DNA of 64,000 bases from Pseudanabaena minima. GTDB taxonomy: Bacteria > Cyanobacteriota > Cyanobacteriia > Pseudanabaenales > Pseudanabaenaceae. Positions 52,679-63,395 of this stretch are shown here, one piece after another. The notes below the pieces were generated by a model. That model saw only the letters and a program-made list of their open reading frames with translations. It searched no databases and had not been told where the DNA came from. Made by a program: the position numbers and the translations under genes. Location of the stretch: the NCBI RefSeq assembly GCF_051131155.1, contig NZ_CP159508.1, forward strand, positions 4,774,001-4,838,000, written 5' to 3'. Within the stretch, counting starts at the first letter, position 1. Each line of letters begins with the position of its first letter.

Positions 52679-52930
52679 GTTTTGCAGAGGACATAAAACT
52701 CTAATAAGTGAAAGCCATTTTCCGATTTTTGCGTAGTGCTTCGCACGACGCAAATGTCACTCTATAATGAAGGCAGTGCGAAGCGCCGCTTTCATTTAAA
52801 TTGAATTCGATTATCATTACCAGAAAATAATTGCTGTGATTCTCGATTTTTTCATATGAATGAGGGTGTAGGGGGTAAAATAAGAAATAATTACTGACTT
52901 TTGCGTGTATTTCTTAGACTACACAATGTT
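52679..52930. repeat. Degraded hairpin repeats between hybrid kinase and PAS/GAF kinase
   Basis: Two damaged hairpins: GCGTAGTGCTTCGCACGACGC near 52731, and ATGAAGGCAGTGCGAAGCGCCGCTTTCAT near 52767. No gene is seen. Confidence 0.5.
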
Positions 52931-55900
52931 ATGTCTAACCCTAAAAATAGACTCACTGTAAGTGACCTAAGGTCAGCAAATGAACAAATGTTTATATCGC
53001 TGGCAGACTCTTTGCCTGTGGGTATGTATCATACTGACACTCTTGGTAACTGTTGCTATGTAAATGCTCGCTGGTGTCAAATTGCGGGGCTAACTTTAAC
53101 GGAGGCGGAGGGATTTGGTTGGATCAATGGTATCCACCCTAGCGATCGCGAACTTGTGGCGACAGAGTGGAATAGTGCCGTCCAAGCAAATCGTCCCTTC
53201 CAACTAGAATATCGGTTTCAAAATAAAACAGGGAAAATTACTTGGGTTTACGGTCAGGCTGTGGCTGAATGCGATCAGGCTGGCAAAATTATTGGTTATA
53301 TCGGTACGATTACAGATATTAGCGATCGCAAAGATGCTGAGCGAGCTTTGAAATTGCAGCGAGACTTTAATCACCTGATTGCGGAAATCAGCAGTCGATT
53401 TATTGATATTAGCCCAGACCAGCTAGATGCTGAGATTGATCGCTCCCTGCAACTGATTGGGGAAGCAACCAACTCAGACACGAGCTATTTGATCAAATTT
53501 TCTTTCGGAGGGCATGTTGACTCGCCGCTCCCCGATGGCACGGTAAGTATGACCAATGAATGGGTTAAGCCTGAATATCCTCGACAAATCTCCCTAGTGC
53601 AGAATGTGCCTTTATCCGCGTTTCCTTGGTGTAATGCCAAATTACTGCGACGAGAGATTGTGAATATGCCTAGAGTCAGCGAGGCTCCCATTGAGGCGGC
53701 GATCGACCAAGCCACTTGGCAAAGGTTCAACATTGTGTCAGCTCTATCGGTTCCTATAATTCAAAAATCTGTTGTTACAGGAACAATGGGATTTGCCTCA
53801 TTTAGTAAAGTAGTAATTTGGGACGAGGAAATCATTAGATTACTGCAAATAATGGCACAAACCATTGCCAATGCCCAACAACGCGCCCAAGACAAGCAGC
53901 AGATATATGAAAGCGAAGAGCGGTTGCGTTTAGCGCTGCGAGCTGCCAAGCAAGGGCTTTATGATCTCAACTTACAGACTGGCGAAGCGATCACCAGTCT
54001 TGAATATGCCATGATGCTGGGCTATGATCCGACAACTTTTCAGGAAACTAATGCTCAATGGATTGAACGTTTGCATCCAGACGATCGCGATCGCGTTGCT
54101 AAGGTCTATCAAGACTATTTGGCAGGGACTGTACCAGAATACAAGGCAGAATTTCGCCAACTTACCCAGACAGGGGAATGGAAATGGATTCTCTCTCTTG
54201 GGAGCATTGTGTCCTATGATGAGGCAGGGCATCCCTTAAGGATGTTAGGAACGCACACAGATATCAGCGATCGCAAACAAGCAGAAGTAGAACGCTTGAT
54301 TGCTGAGCAAGTTCGCCAAGAGTTAAACTTATTAGAAAGTATTTTTGATACCCTTCTTGCAGGTTATTGGGATTGGAATCTGCAAAATAATGAAGAATAC
54401 CTCAGTCCTAAATTCAAAAAAATGTTTGGCTATGAAGATGAAGAGTTGCCCAATTCTCCTGAAACATGGCAACACCTGATCTTCGACGAAGATTTATCCG
54501 TAGTTCTAGAGTCCTTTGATCGTCATATCCAGACCCACGGTGAGACTCCATTTTGTAATGAAGTTCGATATCGGCACAAGGATGGCTCTACAGTTTGGGT
54601 AATTTGTTCTGGTCAAGTGATTAAATGGGACGAAAATGATCAACCTGTGCGAATGATTGGCTGCCATATTGATATTACTGATCGCAAGCGATATGAAGAA
54701 CAGATGCGTAAGAGTGAGACTCATCTAAGAACTGCTCAGCGTATTGGTAAATTGGGCAGTTGGGAGTTTGATCCTTACAGTGAGCAGATTATTTGGTCGG
54801 ATGAAGTATTCCACATTTTTGGTCGTGATCCAGCAATGGGAACTCCTAGTTTTGATGAACTCCAAGAGCAAATATATCCCGATGATCGCGCCCATCATCA
54901 GCAAGTAATCCAAACAGCTATTGCTACTACTCAACCCTATGACCTTGAAATCCGATTCTATCGCTGTGATGGATCATTAGGTTACTTGCTTACAAGGGGA
55001 GAACCGATCTTGGATGCTACAGGTCAATTAACGCAAATGATTGGTACAGTTCTAGATATTACCGATCGCAAACAAGCGGAGGCAGAATTACAAAACCTTT
55101 CCGATCGCCTGACCTTAGCCGTAAAATCTGGGGCGATCGCGATCTGGGATTGGAACGTTCCTGACAATATCTTGATTTGGGATGATCGCATGTATGAACT
55201 GTACGGCATTACATCCGATCAATTCCCAAGCGTTTATGAGGGGTGGGTAAGCAGCTTACATCCAGATGATCGCTCTAGAGCCGAATCAGCAATTCAACAA
55301 GCCTTGCTAGGCTCAAAGGATTACGATCCTGAATTTCGCGTGATTCATCCCGATGGCACGATTCGCTTCCTCAAAGCCTATGCCTTGGTACAGCGGGATC
55401 ATCAGGGTAAGCCGTTGCGGATGATCGGCATTAACCTTGATATTACCGATCGCAAACAAGCGGAGGCTCAACTCATGCGTACAACGGCGCAGTTAGCTGC
55501 TTCTAACCGTGAACTAGAAGCTTTTGCCTATTCAGTTTCCCACGACTTGCGATCGCCATTACGGGCGATCGATGGCTTTAGTCAAGCTCTACTAGAAGAC
55601 TATGGGGACAAAATCGATGCAGAGGGGAAAGACTATTTTGCTCGAATTCGCAGTAATGTAACTCGGATGGGGATGTTGATTGAGGACTTATTGCGTCTAT
55701 CACGGGTATCTCGCTCGGAGATGCGATATAAACAAATCAACCTCAGCATGTTGGTTGCTGAGCAATTAGAAGAACTGCGAGCATCAGAACCAGAAAGACA
55801 AGTAGAAATTGTGATTGCTCCAAATGTATATATCCATGCTGATATAACCCTAATGCGGATGGTGATTAGCAACTTAATCCAAAATGCTTGGAAATTTACC

Positions 55901-56230
55901 AGTCGTCATGCCAGCGCGAGAATTGAATTTGGGGTAATTCCCTCTGAAAATAAACAAGATGGGCAATTTACCTGTTTTGTGAGTGATGATGGAGCAGGAT
56001 TTGATATGAACTATGCCAATATGCTTTTTGGGGTTTTCCAAAGACTACATAACACTAATGAATTTACTGGGACGGGAATTGGGCTTGCCACTGTGCAGAG
56101 GATTATTCATCGGCATGGTGGACAGGTATGGGCAAAGGGGGCGATCGAGAAAGGCGCAACATTTTATTTCACCATACCTGACATCTCGTCTGGCTCTGTA
56201 TCTAATTTATCGCTCGAAATAGGAGATTAA
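52931..56230 (+). CDS. PAS/GAF sensor histidine kinase, phytochrome-like kinase core
   Basis: About 1099 residues from ATG 52931 (MSNPKNRLTV); the frame is open to a TTG at 52901. PAS about 20-140, GAF about 150-330, then four PAS units (335-460, 470-605, 615-735, 735-865). HisKA has His in YSVSHDLRSPLRAIDGF; the HATPase reads NAWKFT, VSDDGAGF and GTGIGLATVQRIIHRHGG. No receiver. An Rcp1-like gene follows directly, as at 9439-13047, so the two loci are paralogous kinase-regulator pairs. GAF lacks an obvious bilin-binding Cys motif. Confidence 0.92.
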   Translation: MSNPKNRLTVSDLRSANEQMFISLADSLPVGMYHTDTLGNCCYVNARWCQIAGLTLTEAEGFGWINGIHPSDRELVATEWNSAVQANRPFQLEYRFQNKTGKITWVYGQAVAECDQAGKIIGYIGTITDISDRKDAERALKLQRDFNHLIAEISSRFIDISPDQLDAEIDRSLQLIGEATNSDTSYLIKFSFGGHVDSPLPDGTVSMTNEWVKPEYPRQISLVQNVPLSAFPWCNAKLLRREIVNMPRVSEAPIEAAIDQATWQRFNIVSALSVPIIQKSVVTGTMGFASFSKVVIWDEEIIRLLQIMAQTIANAQQRAQDKQQIYESEERLRLALRAAKQGLYDLNLQTGEAITSLEYAMMLGYDPTTFQETNAQWIERLHPDDRDRVAKVYQDYLAGTVPEYKAEFRQLTQTGEWKWILSLGSIVSYDEAGHPLRMLGTHTDISDRKQAEVERLIAEQVRQELNLLESIFDTLLAGYWDWNLQNNEEYLSPKFKKMFGYEDEELPNSPETWQHLIFDEDLSVVLESFDRHIQTHGETPFCNEVRYRHKDGSTVWVICSGQVIKWDENDQPVRMIGCHIDITDRKRYEEQMRKSETHLRTAQRIGKLGSWEFDPYSEQIIWSDEVFHIFGRDPAMGTPSFDELQEQIYPDDRAHHQQVIQTAIATTQPYDLEIRFYRCDGSLGYLLTRGEPILDATGQLTQMIGTVLDITDRKQAEAELQNLSDRLTLAVKSGAIAIWDWNVPDNILIWDDRMYELYGITSDQFPSVYEGWVSSLHPDDRSRAESAIQQALLGSKDYDPEFRVIHPDGTIRFLKAYALVQRDHQGKPLRMIGINLDITDRKQAEAQLMRTTAQLAASNRELEAFAYSVSHDLRSPLRAIDGFSQALLEDYGDKIDAEGKDYFARIRSNVTRMGMLIEDLLRLSRVSRSEMRYKQINLSMLVAEQLEELRASEPERQVEIVIAPNVYIHADITLMRMVISNLIQNAWKFTSRHASARIEFGVIPSENKQDGQFTCFVSDDGAGFDMNYANMLFGVFQRLHNTNEFTGTGIGLATVQRIIHRHGGQVWAKGAIEKGATFYFTIPDISSGSVSNLSLEIGD

Positions 56231-56233
56231 ATC

Positions 56234-56659
56234 ATGACTTTGCGTCCAATCATTCTAGTTGAAGATAATCCTGATGACGAAAAGTTAACAATTCGCGCCT
56301 TGCGACGTGGCAATGTTGCCAATGAAATTCTTGTCGCCCATAATGGTGAAGAAGCTTTAACAATGGTATTGAATGCTGATCCACTACCAAGTGTAGTCTT
56401 GCTAGATCTCAAGTTGCCGAAAGTGGATGGACTAGAAGTATTAAGACAGATCCGCGCTAATGAACACACACATTTATTACCTGTGGTGATGCTGACCTCC
56501 TCTAGTGAAGAGCGAGATATTATTGATAGCTATAACTTGGGTGCGAATAGTTATGTACGCAAGCCTGTGGAAATTGATAAGTTTATGGAGGCTGTGCGTC
56601 AACTAGGTCTGTATTGGGCTGTAATTAATGAAGTATACCCAAAGGTGGATAAGTTATGA
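56234..56659 (+). CDS. Single-domain response regulator, Rcp1-like
   Basis: 141 residues of REC: VEDNPDDEKLTIRAL, phospho-acceptor in LLDLKLPKVDGLEVL, MLTSSSEERDI and RKPVEIDKF. The C-terminal LGLYWAVINEVYP fits the Rcp1 type. It starts 3 bp after the kinase stop and overlaps the next gene by 4 bp (ATGA at 56656-56659). That places three genes in one operon. Confidence 0.92.
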   Translation: MTLRPIILVEDNPDDEKLTIRALRRGNVANEILVAHNGEEALTMVLNADPLPSVVLLDLKLPKVDGLEVLRQIRANEHTHLLPVVMLTSSSEERDIIDSYNLGANSYVRKPVEIDKFMEAVRQLGLYWAVINEVYPKVDKL

Positions 56660-58179
56660 CTGACAACACCCTGACCCTAAAAGTATTAAATATTGAAGAT
56701 TCTGAGGATGATGCATTGTTAGTCCAGCGAGAACTGCGTCGTTCTGGGTTTAACATTATCTGGGAACGGGTGGAAACAGCCGAAGCTTTGTGTGCTGCTT
56801 TGGAAAATCAGATTTGGGATGTAATTATTTCTGACTATCATTTACCCAAATTTAACGCCTCTGAGGCGCTCCAAATCGTTAAGAGTAGATGCCCCAATCT
56901 TCCTTTTATAGTGGTTTCTGGCACGATTGGCGAGGCTGCTGCGGTGGAACTGATGAAGGCAGGCGCTCATGATTACTTGATGAAAGGAAGTCTAGTACGA
57001 CTGTCTGAAGCTGTGCGGCGAGAAGTACGAGATGCAGAAATTCGGGCAGAGCGTCAACGATCGCAGCTTGAACTGGATCTTGTCAAAGAACGTCTGCAAC
57101 TTGCCGTTGAAGGATCAGGGATTGGGCTATGGGATTGGGGTATTCAAACTGATGAGGTGATTATTAATGAACGATTAGCCGAGATTTTTGGTTATACCCT
57201 TGATGAATTGGAACAATTTGGTACTAAAACTTGGTGGCAATTGAACCATCCTGAAGATTCGCAGAAAGCTAAACTAGCTATGGAAAGTCACTTCCAACAA
57301 AAAACTCTAGCTTATGAATGCGAATTACGGAAGCATCACAGGTCTGGGGCATGGGTTTGGGTATTGTTACGGGGTAAGGTGGTGGAATGGGATGTAGACG
57401 GCAAACCGCTACGAATGACAGGGACAATTCTCGATATTAGCGTTCGCAAACAGGCTGAATTGCGCGTGGAGATGCAAAACTCACTCTTAGAACTCATTGC
57501 TAAGGGGTATGCTTTGCCAGATATTCTAAATGCTTTGGTACTTGCAACGGAAGGTCAAATCGAAGAGGGAATTTGTTCTATTTTGCTTTGTAATCATGAA
57601 GGTAAGCTCCATCTTGGCGCAGCCCCTAATTTGCCCAATGCCTACAATCAAGCGATTGAAGGAATATCAATTGGACCGAAGGCTGGCTCCTGTGGTACAG
57701 CCGCCTTTCGCAAAGAGCCTGTGATTGTGTCTGACATTGCTACTGATCCGCTGTGGCAAGATTTTAAGGAATTAGCTTTAACCCATGGATTAAAATCTTG
57801 CTGGTCATTTCCTGCGCTCTCCAGTGATGGATCTGTCCTAGCCACTTTTGCTGTTTATCATCGAGATATTCATTTTCCGCAGCAGCGAGAGCTAGAAGTA
57901 ATTGCCCTCGCTGCAAATATTGTCAAAATTGCGATCGAGCGCGAATCTGCTACCCAAGCCCTAGAGCAGTTAAATCGAGAATTGGAAGATCGGGTGGAAC
58001 AACGCACTCAGGCTTTGCAGCGGAGTGAAGCTCGGTTGCAAGAAGCTCAACAAATTGCCCATCTTGGTAGTTGGGAGCTAGATGTAATCACCAAAAAAGT
58101 TACTTGGTCAGAGGAAATTTTCAACATTCTTGCCCTTGATCCCCATAGCCCTGTACCAACCTTTGATCAATTTTTTCAA

Positions 58180-59120
58180 TAGACCTCTTGCAGAACTGAA
58201 AATTAATCCAGAGCAGAGAAAGTTTTAGAAGCAACAAGAGCGACTTCAAAGTTATAAATGGCAGCAATCAAATTACAACGCAAACCAAAACGACGACGAC
58301 GATTACGATAAGGTAAAGAGAGAATCTTAAAAATCTTCAAGCGACGATTAACATGCTCAATCGCAATACGTTGACGTGCAAGTTGGCGATTACAACGCTT
58401 ATCTTCCTTGGATAATGAGCCATTTTGAGGCTTTTTGATAGGAATTTGCGAGTTAGGATGCAACTTTTGTAAGCCTTGATAACCCTTGTCTGCCAAACCT
58501 TGTGTCTGTGCGTGAAAATGAACTCCACTTGCCTTGAATAATGAGAAATCATGCTGCTTGCCCTTACCGTAAGCGGTACAAACTATCTTGAAATTAGTCA
58601 GATCGACCACCAATTGGGCTTTGAGGGCATGATGCTTTTTCTTACCGCTATAAAAATGTTTCTGGTGATATTTAGGGCGCTCAACCTTTGTCTCAGTTAC
58701 ATCAATGGCAATTATGGCTGGAGCCTTCTCCTGCCACAATGACTTTTTTCCTGCTAACCGAAACTTTTTCGATTTAATTAAGACATTTTCTACTTTTTTG
58801 ACGATGCGGCAAATCGTCGATTCTGACACTTCCCAGTCGCTAGCAATATGAAAATAGGTGCGATATTCACGCCAATACTGCAAAGTAACCAATATTTGGT
58901 CTTCTAGACTTAGCTTTGGTTCTACACCACCTTGTCCTTTGCTTTGGGCTGCTTGTTGCATTAGCTCCGTCATTTGCGCAAATGTTTCTCTTCTTACCCC
59001 AAATAACCGTTTAAATTCTGTCGCTGATAGATTTTGACTGGCTTCGTATTTCATCGCTTAATTTGAGATCTGATAAAAAGCTTATAAATCTAACATGTTT
59101 TTGGTTCTGCAAGAGGTCTA
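58180..59120 (-). mobile_element. IS5-type insertion sequence, about 941 bp
   Basis: Ends TAGACCTCTTGCAGAAC (58180-58196) and GTTCTGCAAGAGGTCTA (59104-59120) are exact inverted repeats. AATTTTTT occurs on both sides (58169-58176 and 59120-59127). Because of the T run the target duplication cannot be fixed more exactly than 4-8 bp, and CAA before the left end may be part of the element. One transposase gene fills it, reading opposite to the host gene. Confidence 0.9.
58203..59054 (-). CDS. IS5-family transposase (DDE_Tnp_4 type)
   Basis: 283 residues: an N-terminal helix-turn-helix (FHIASDWEVSESTICRIVKKVE), then a DDE core with D in IAIDVTETKV, D in GLADKGYQG and E in RIAIEHVNRRLKIF. No frameshift or stop, so the element may still move. 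Confidence 0.92.
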   Translation of the reverse strand: MKYEASQNLSATEFKRLFGVRRETFAQMTELMQQAAQSKGQGGVEPKLSLEDQILVTLQYWREYRTYFHIASDWEVSESTICRIVKKVENVLIKSKKFRLAGKKSLWQEKAPAIIAIDVTETKVERPKYHQKHFYSGKKKHHALKAQLVVDLTNFKIVCTAYGKGKQHDFSLFKASGVHFHAQTQGLADKGYQGLQKLHPNSQIPIKKPQNGSLSKEDKRCNRQLARQRIAIEHVNRRLKIFKILSLPYRNRRRRFGLRCNLIAAIYNFEVALVASKTFSALD

Positions 59121-60939
59121 ATTTTTTGCCCCCCATGAGCAAGAACGTTTAAAACTACTGCATGAACGCGCAATTAATGACCGACAGTCCTTTACCATTG
59201 ATGCTGAAATTATCTGTGCTGATGGCTCCATTGGTTATATTTTTGTTAAAACTGAGCCAATCTGGAATTCTGCTGGAAAAGTGACTCGACTGTTGGGCAT
59301 TGCTATGGATATTAGCGATCGCTATGCCATGCAAGAAGCACTCCAACGCAGTGAAGAACGTACTCGCGCTACCCTCTTAGCATTGCCAGACCTCGTATTT
59401 CGAGTTGACCGTGCGGGTAGATATGTCGATTTTATGGTGTCACCTCAAGGTAAAAACCTCGTCGATCCCCAACAAATAGTTGGTAAAAGTATTCATGAAG
59501 CCTTCCCCATGCCTACTTCGGGTACTTATGCAGAACGCAAATATGCAGCGCTGCAACAAGCCCTTGCCACTCAGACTGTGCAAATTTATGAGCAGCAGAT
59601 TCAGATTGAAGGACGATATATTTATGAAGAGGTGCGCGTTGCTCCCTGTGGAAATGATGAAGTAGTTTTTTTTGTGCGAGATATTAGCGATCGCAAACAG
59701 GCTGAGGCTCAACTGCAACAAACCAATCAAGAGTTAGCCCGTGCGACGCGACTTAAGGATGAGTTTTTGGCGAATATGAGTCATGAACTTCGCACCCCTC
59801 TCAATGCAATTTTGGGAATGGCTGAGGGATTACAAGAAGAAGTATTTGGGAAAATTAGCGATCGCCAGCTCAAAGCATTACAAACCATTGAGTCTAGTGG
59901 AACTCATTTATTAGAACTGATTAACGATATCCTTGACGTTTCTAAAATTGTATCTGGGCAAATTGAACTGGATTGTGCGCCCACTTCAATTAATCATCTC
60001 TGTCAAACTAGTCTGGCATTTGTTAGGCAACAGGCGCTCCAAAAGCGAATCCAGATCCGCACCAAGTTCCCACGAAATTTACCTGATCTACTAGTAGATG
60101 AACGACGCATCCGCCAGGTATTGATTAATCTTTTGAATAATGCTGTCAAATTTACGCCAGAAGGTGGAAGTATTAACCTAGAAGTTAACCGACTCCAGTT
60201 GATTTCTTCTTTTCCAGATCAAACTAACGAGGAGGTGACGGAATACTTGCAAATTTCGGTGATTGATACAGGCATTGGTATTGCTGCAGAAAACATCCAG
60301 AAACTATTTAAGCCTTTTGTGCAGATCGACAGTGCGTTAAATCGTCAATATGCAGGTACGGGGTTGGGGCTTGCCCTAGTGAAACAGATGGTAGAACTAC
60401 ATGGTGGCAAGGTGGGGGTAACTAGCGAACTGGGGGTAGGTAGTTGCTTTTCTATTGAGTTACCCTGTGTCCCCAACACGACCTATGCCTCTGAACTGGT
60501 TTCTAGAAATCAAACATCCGAGAGTAGCGACTTAGACTCACCAACTGTTTTCAAGTCTCAAGATCCCCTGATCTTGATCGCTGAAGATAACGAAGCCAAT
60601 ATCATGACAATTTCTAGCTACCTCATCGCCAAAGGGTATCGTATTGTGTTAGCTAAAAATGGAGAAGAGGCAATTTCTATAGCACTGACAGCAAAACCTG
60701 ATTTAATTTTGATGGATATTCAAATGCCAGTAATGGATGGGCTAGAAGCTATCAAACAGATCCGCCAAATTCCTATGTTAGTTAATGTTCCGATTATTGC
60801 GTTGACGGCTTTGGCAATGACTGATGATCGCGATCATTGCCTAACCGCAGGAGCTAATGAATATATCGCTAAACCTGTTAAGCTAAAGCAACTGGCGGCT
60901 ACTATCCATCAACTTTTAGCGACTTAACGAAGATAGGCA

Positions 60940-63306
60940 ATGAATTTAGCATCTGTTTTAATCATTGATGACGAAGCTGATAATTTTGACGTGATTGAAA
61001 CTATCTTGGGCGATCAAGATTACCTGTTACATTATGCTGCTAGTGGACAAGATGCGATCGACTATCTCGATACATTTCAGCCCGATCTAATTTTGCTAGA
61101 TGTGATGATGCCAGTTATGGATGGCATTGAAGTGTGTGAACGGATTAAAGCTTTACCTAAATGGCAGGCTGTGCCAATTATTATGGTTACGGCTCTTCAC
61201 ACTAAGGAAGACCTAGCAAGGTGTATGAATGCGGGAGCCGATGACTTTATCAGCAAGCCCTTAAACTCTTTGGAGTTCCGAGCAAGGATAAGTTCCATGT
61301 TACGCATTAAGGAGCAGCATGATCGGTTAGAACGCGCTAATGCTCTAATCCATGCACAACTTGAAGCTAGCCTAGAGGGAATTATTGCGGTAGATGAGCA
61401 GGGACGGTTAGTCGCACATAACCAAAAAATATGTGAAATATGTGATATTAACGCTATTACATCTGAGGCAAATCATCAAGATTTACCGCTTTTACCACTA
61501 CTGCAATCGGCTAATTCTCCCCAAGCCATTACTCAAATCTTGGAAGAAACCTATGATGACCCAGAGCAAGTGACTCATGGGGAGATTGTCATTAATCAAC
61601 TCACCTATGAATATTTTAGTAGTTCTGTAACTTCTCCTAATGGTCGGTTTTGGGGATTTGTCTGGCGATTTCGTGACATTACCGAGCGCAAGCAATACGA
61701 AACTAATCTCCAAAAATCTAAAGAAGTTGCGGAAGCCGCATTAAGGGTTAAGTCGGATTTCTTAGCGATGATGAGTCATGAAATTCGTACCCCCATCAAT
61801 GGAGTTTTAGGGATGACGGAGCTATTAGCGACAACTTCCCTCGATTCAGAACAAAATAAGTTTGTTCAATCTATTCAAACTAGTGGCGAAATACTGTTAA
61901 CAGTCATTAATGATATTCTCGATTTCTCCAAACTTGAATCCCAAAAACTCTTACTAGAGCATCTACCAATTGATGTACATGGAATTATTGCTGATACCTG
62001 TGCGCTTCTGAGTCAGCAAGCGGAATCCAAAGGAATTGGATTAGATTTCCAGATTGATCCGCAAACACCTGCCTATATTCTTGGTGATCCCATCAGGTTA
62101 CGGCAAATTTTGCTAAATTTAGCAAATAATGCGGTCAAATTTACTCATCAAGGGGCAGTAAGACTTGCTGTATCTGTATCTCCAGCCCTTTCTTCACAGA
62201 ACGAGAAAGAAGTGACATTACTTTTTGAGGTACAGGACTCAGGAATCGGACTTTCTCCAGAACAATTGCTTAAGCTATTTCAACCTTTTACCCAAGCCTC
62301 GATCGCAACAGCTCGTCATTATGGGGGCACAGGTTTAGGGCTAGTGATTTGCCAAAAACTTGTACAGATGATGGGAGGGAGAATTTGGGCGGAAAGTTCT
62401 CTAGGTAATGGCTCTAGCTTTTTCTTTGTTTTGCCAGTCTCAGTTACCGATGAACGTCCTCAATCGATGACTCCCTTGGAGGGGAGAACGATGTTGCGCT
62501 ATGCTAAGCCCGTTAGTTCTGAGCTAGCGACTCAACTACCTCTAAATATTTTGGTTGCCGAGGATAATTTGATCAACCAAGAAATGGTTTTAGCAATGCT
62601 CAGTAAAATGGGTTATGCACCTGTAATTGTCAACGATGGTATTGAAGCTCTAGAAGCAATTAAAAGTAGTACATTTAATATTGTGTTCTTAGATGTGCAA
62701 ATGCCACGTTTGAATGGACTGGAAACGGCTACCTATATTGTGGAGGACTGGGCAAAACTATCAACTAATCCATCACGTCCGATTCTAATTGCGATGACAG
62801 CTAGTGCTATGCAAGGTGATCGCGAAATGTGTTTAGAAGCAGGAATGGACGATTATATCAGTAAGCCAGTTTCTTTTGAAACTTTACAAAGAATCATTGA
62901 GCGTTGGGGTAATCTTCCTAAAGGAATTGAAGTCCAACAATCTACACCGCAATCAAATAACGACTTTGATGATCATGCGCTTCAGGAAATTGAGAAGGTT
63001 TCCTTAAATTTGCCAAAACGGATGATCAATATATTCTTATACGAAGAATGTCCAGTTCTCTTAGCAAAGTTGCATCAAGCTATCTTAGATCAAGATGCTT
63101 CGCAAATAGAATATGTGGCACATACCTTAAAGGGAAGTAGTAGAATGCTTGGAGCTAAAGCTTTCTCTGAAATTTGTTTTGCATTGGAAGTTGCTGGGCG
63201 TAATCATCAATTAGATGGTAGCGATCGCTTAGTTGCCGAGATTGATCAAAGTTTTCCTTTAGTTGTTGCTTATCTAGAGGATTATCTGGCTAAGAATTCT
63301 TCATGA
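60940..63306 (+). CDS. REC-PAS-histidine kinase-REC-HPt hybrid protein
   Basis: 788 residues. N-terminal REC (IDDEADN, LLDVMMPVMDGIEV, SKPLN) about 5-125, a weak PAS about 140-250, HisKA with AMMSHEIRTPINGVLGMTELLATT (about 265-330), HATPase (GTGLGLVICQKLVQMMGG), second REC (VAEDNLINQEMV, FLDVQMPRLNGLET, SKPVS) about 545-665, and a C-terminal HPt domain with phospho-His in YVAHTLKGSSRMLGA (about 725). This is a BarA/EvgS-like phosphorelay head, and the only HPt protein seen in the window. It lies 13 bp from the interrupted kinase. Confidence 0.93.
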   Translation: MNLASVLIIDDEADNFDVIETILGDQDYLLHYAASGQDAIDYLDTFQPDLILLDVMMPVMDGIEVCERIKALPKWQAVPIIMVTALHTKEDLARCMNAGADDFISKPLNSLEFRARISSMLRIKEQHDRLERANALIHAQLEASLEGIIAVDEQGRLVAHNQKICEICDINAITSEANHQDLPLLPLLQSANSPQAITQILEETYDDPEQVTHGEIVINQLTYEYFSSSVTSPNGRFWGFVWRFRDITERKQYETNLQKSKEVAEAALRVKSDFLAMMSHEIRTPINGVLGMTELLATTSLDSEQNKFVQSIQTSGEILLTVINDILDFSKLESQKLLLEHLPIDVHGIIADTCALLSQQAESKGIGLDFQIDPQTPAYILGDPIRLRQILLNLANNAVKFTHQGAVRLAVSVSPALSSQNEKEVTLLFEVQDSGIGLSPEQLLKLFQPFTQASIATARHYGGTGLGLVICQKLVQMMGGRIWAESSLGNGSSFFFVLPVSVTDERPQSMTPLEGRTMLRYAKPVSSELATQLPLNILVAEDNLINQEMVLAMLSKMGYAPVIVNDGIEALEAIKSSTFNIVFLDVQMPRLNGLETATYIVEDWAKLSTNPSRPILIAMTASAMQGDREMCLEAGMDDYISKPVSFETLQRIIERWGNLPKGIEVQQSTPQSNNDFDDHALQEIEKVSLNLPKRMINIFLYEECPVLLAKLHQAILDQDASQIEYVAHTLKGSSRMLGAKAFSEICFALEVAGRNHQLDGSDRLVAEIDQSFPLVVAYLEDYLAKNSS

Positions 63307-63395
63307 TAGTTAGCACAAAGCATCGCCCATGATGCTTTCTAGATCAGAAATTAAAAAATTATTGTTTAGGTCTTCAGGTTGTTTAAAGTAAAGCG

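Larger units (their letters stand above)
56656..60927 (+). pseudogene. REC-PAS-GAF-PAS-PAS hybrid kinase, interrupted by an IS5-type element
   Basis: The first part (56656-58176) encodes REC, with Asp in VIISDYHLPKF, then PAS, GAF and the start of a second PAS (TFDQFF, end at 58176). The frame continues after the element at 59122: FFAPHEQERLKLLHERAIND..., then the rest of that PAS, another PAS, HisKA (ANMSHELRTPLNAILGMAEGLQEEVFG), HATPase and REC (IAEDNEANI, MDIQMPVMDGLEA, AKPVKLK). Without the element it would be about 1100 residues. The 3' half (ORF from about 59281) could still give a REC-terminated kinase fragment if a start is used. Confidence 0.9.

Noticed and set aside
56656..58182. 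Reading the 508-residue frame as a complete gene
   Set aside because: Its stop codon is created by the IS end (CAA TAG); the true frame continues after 59121.
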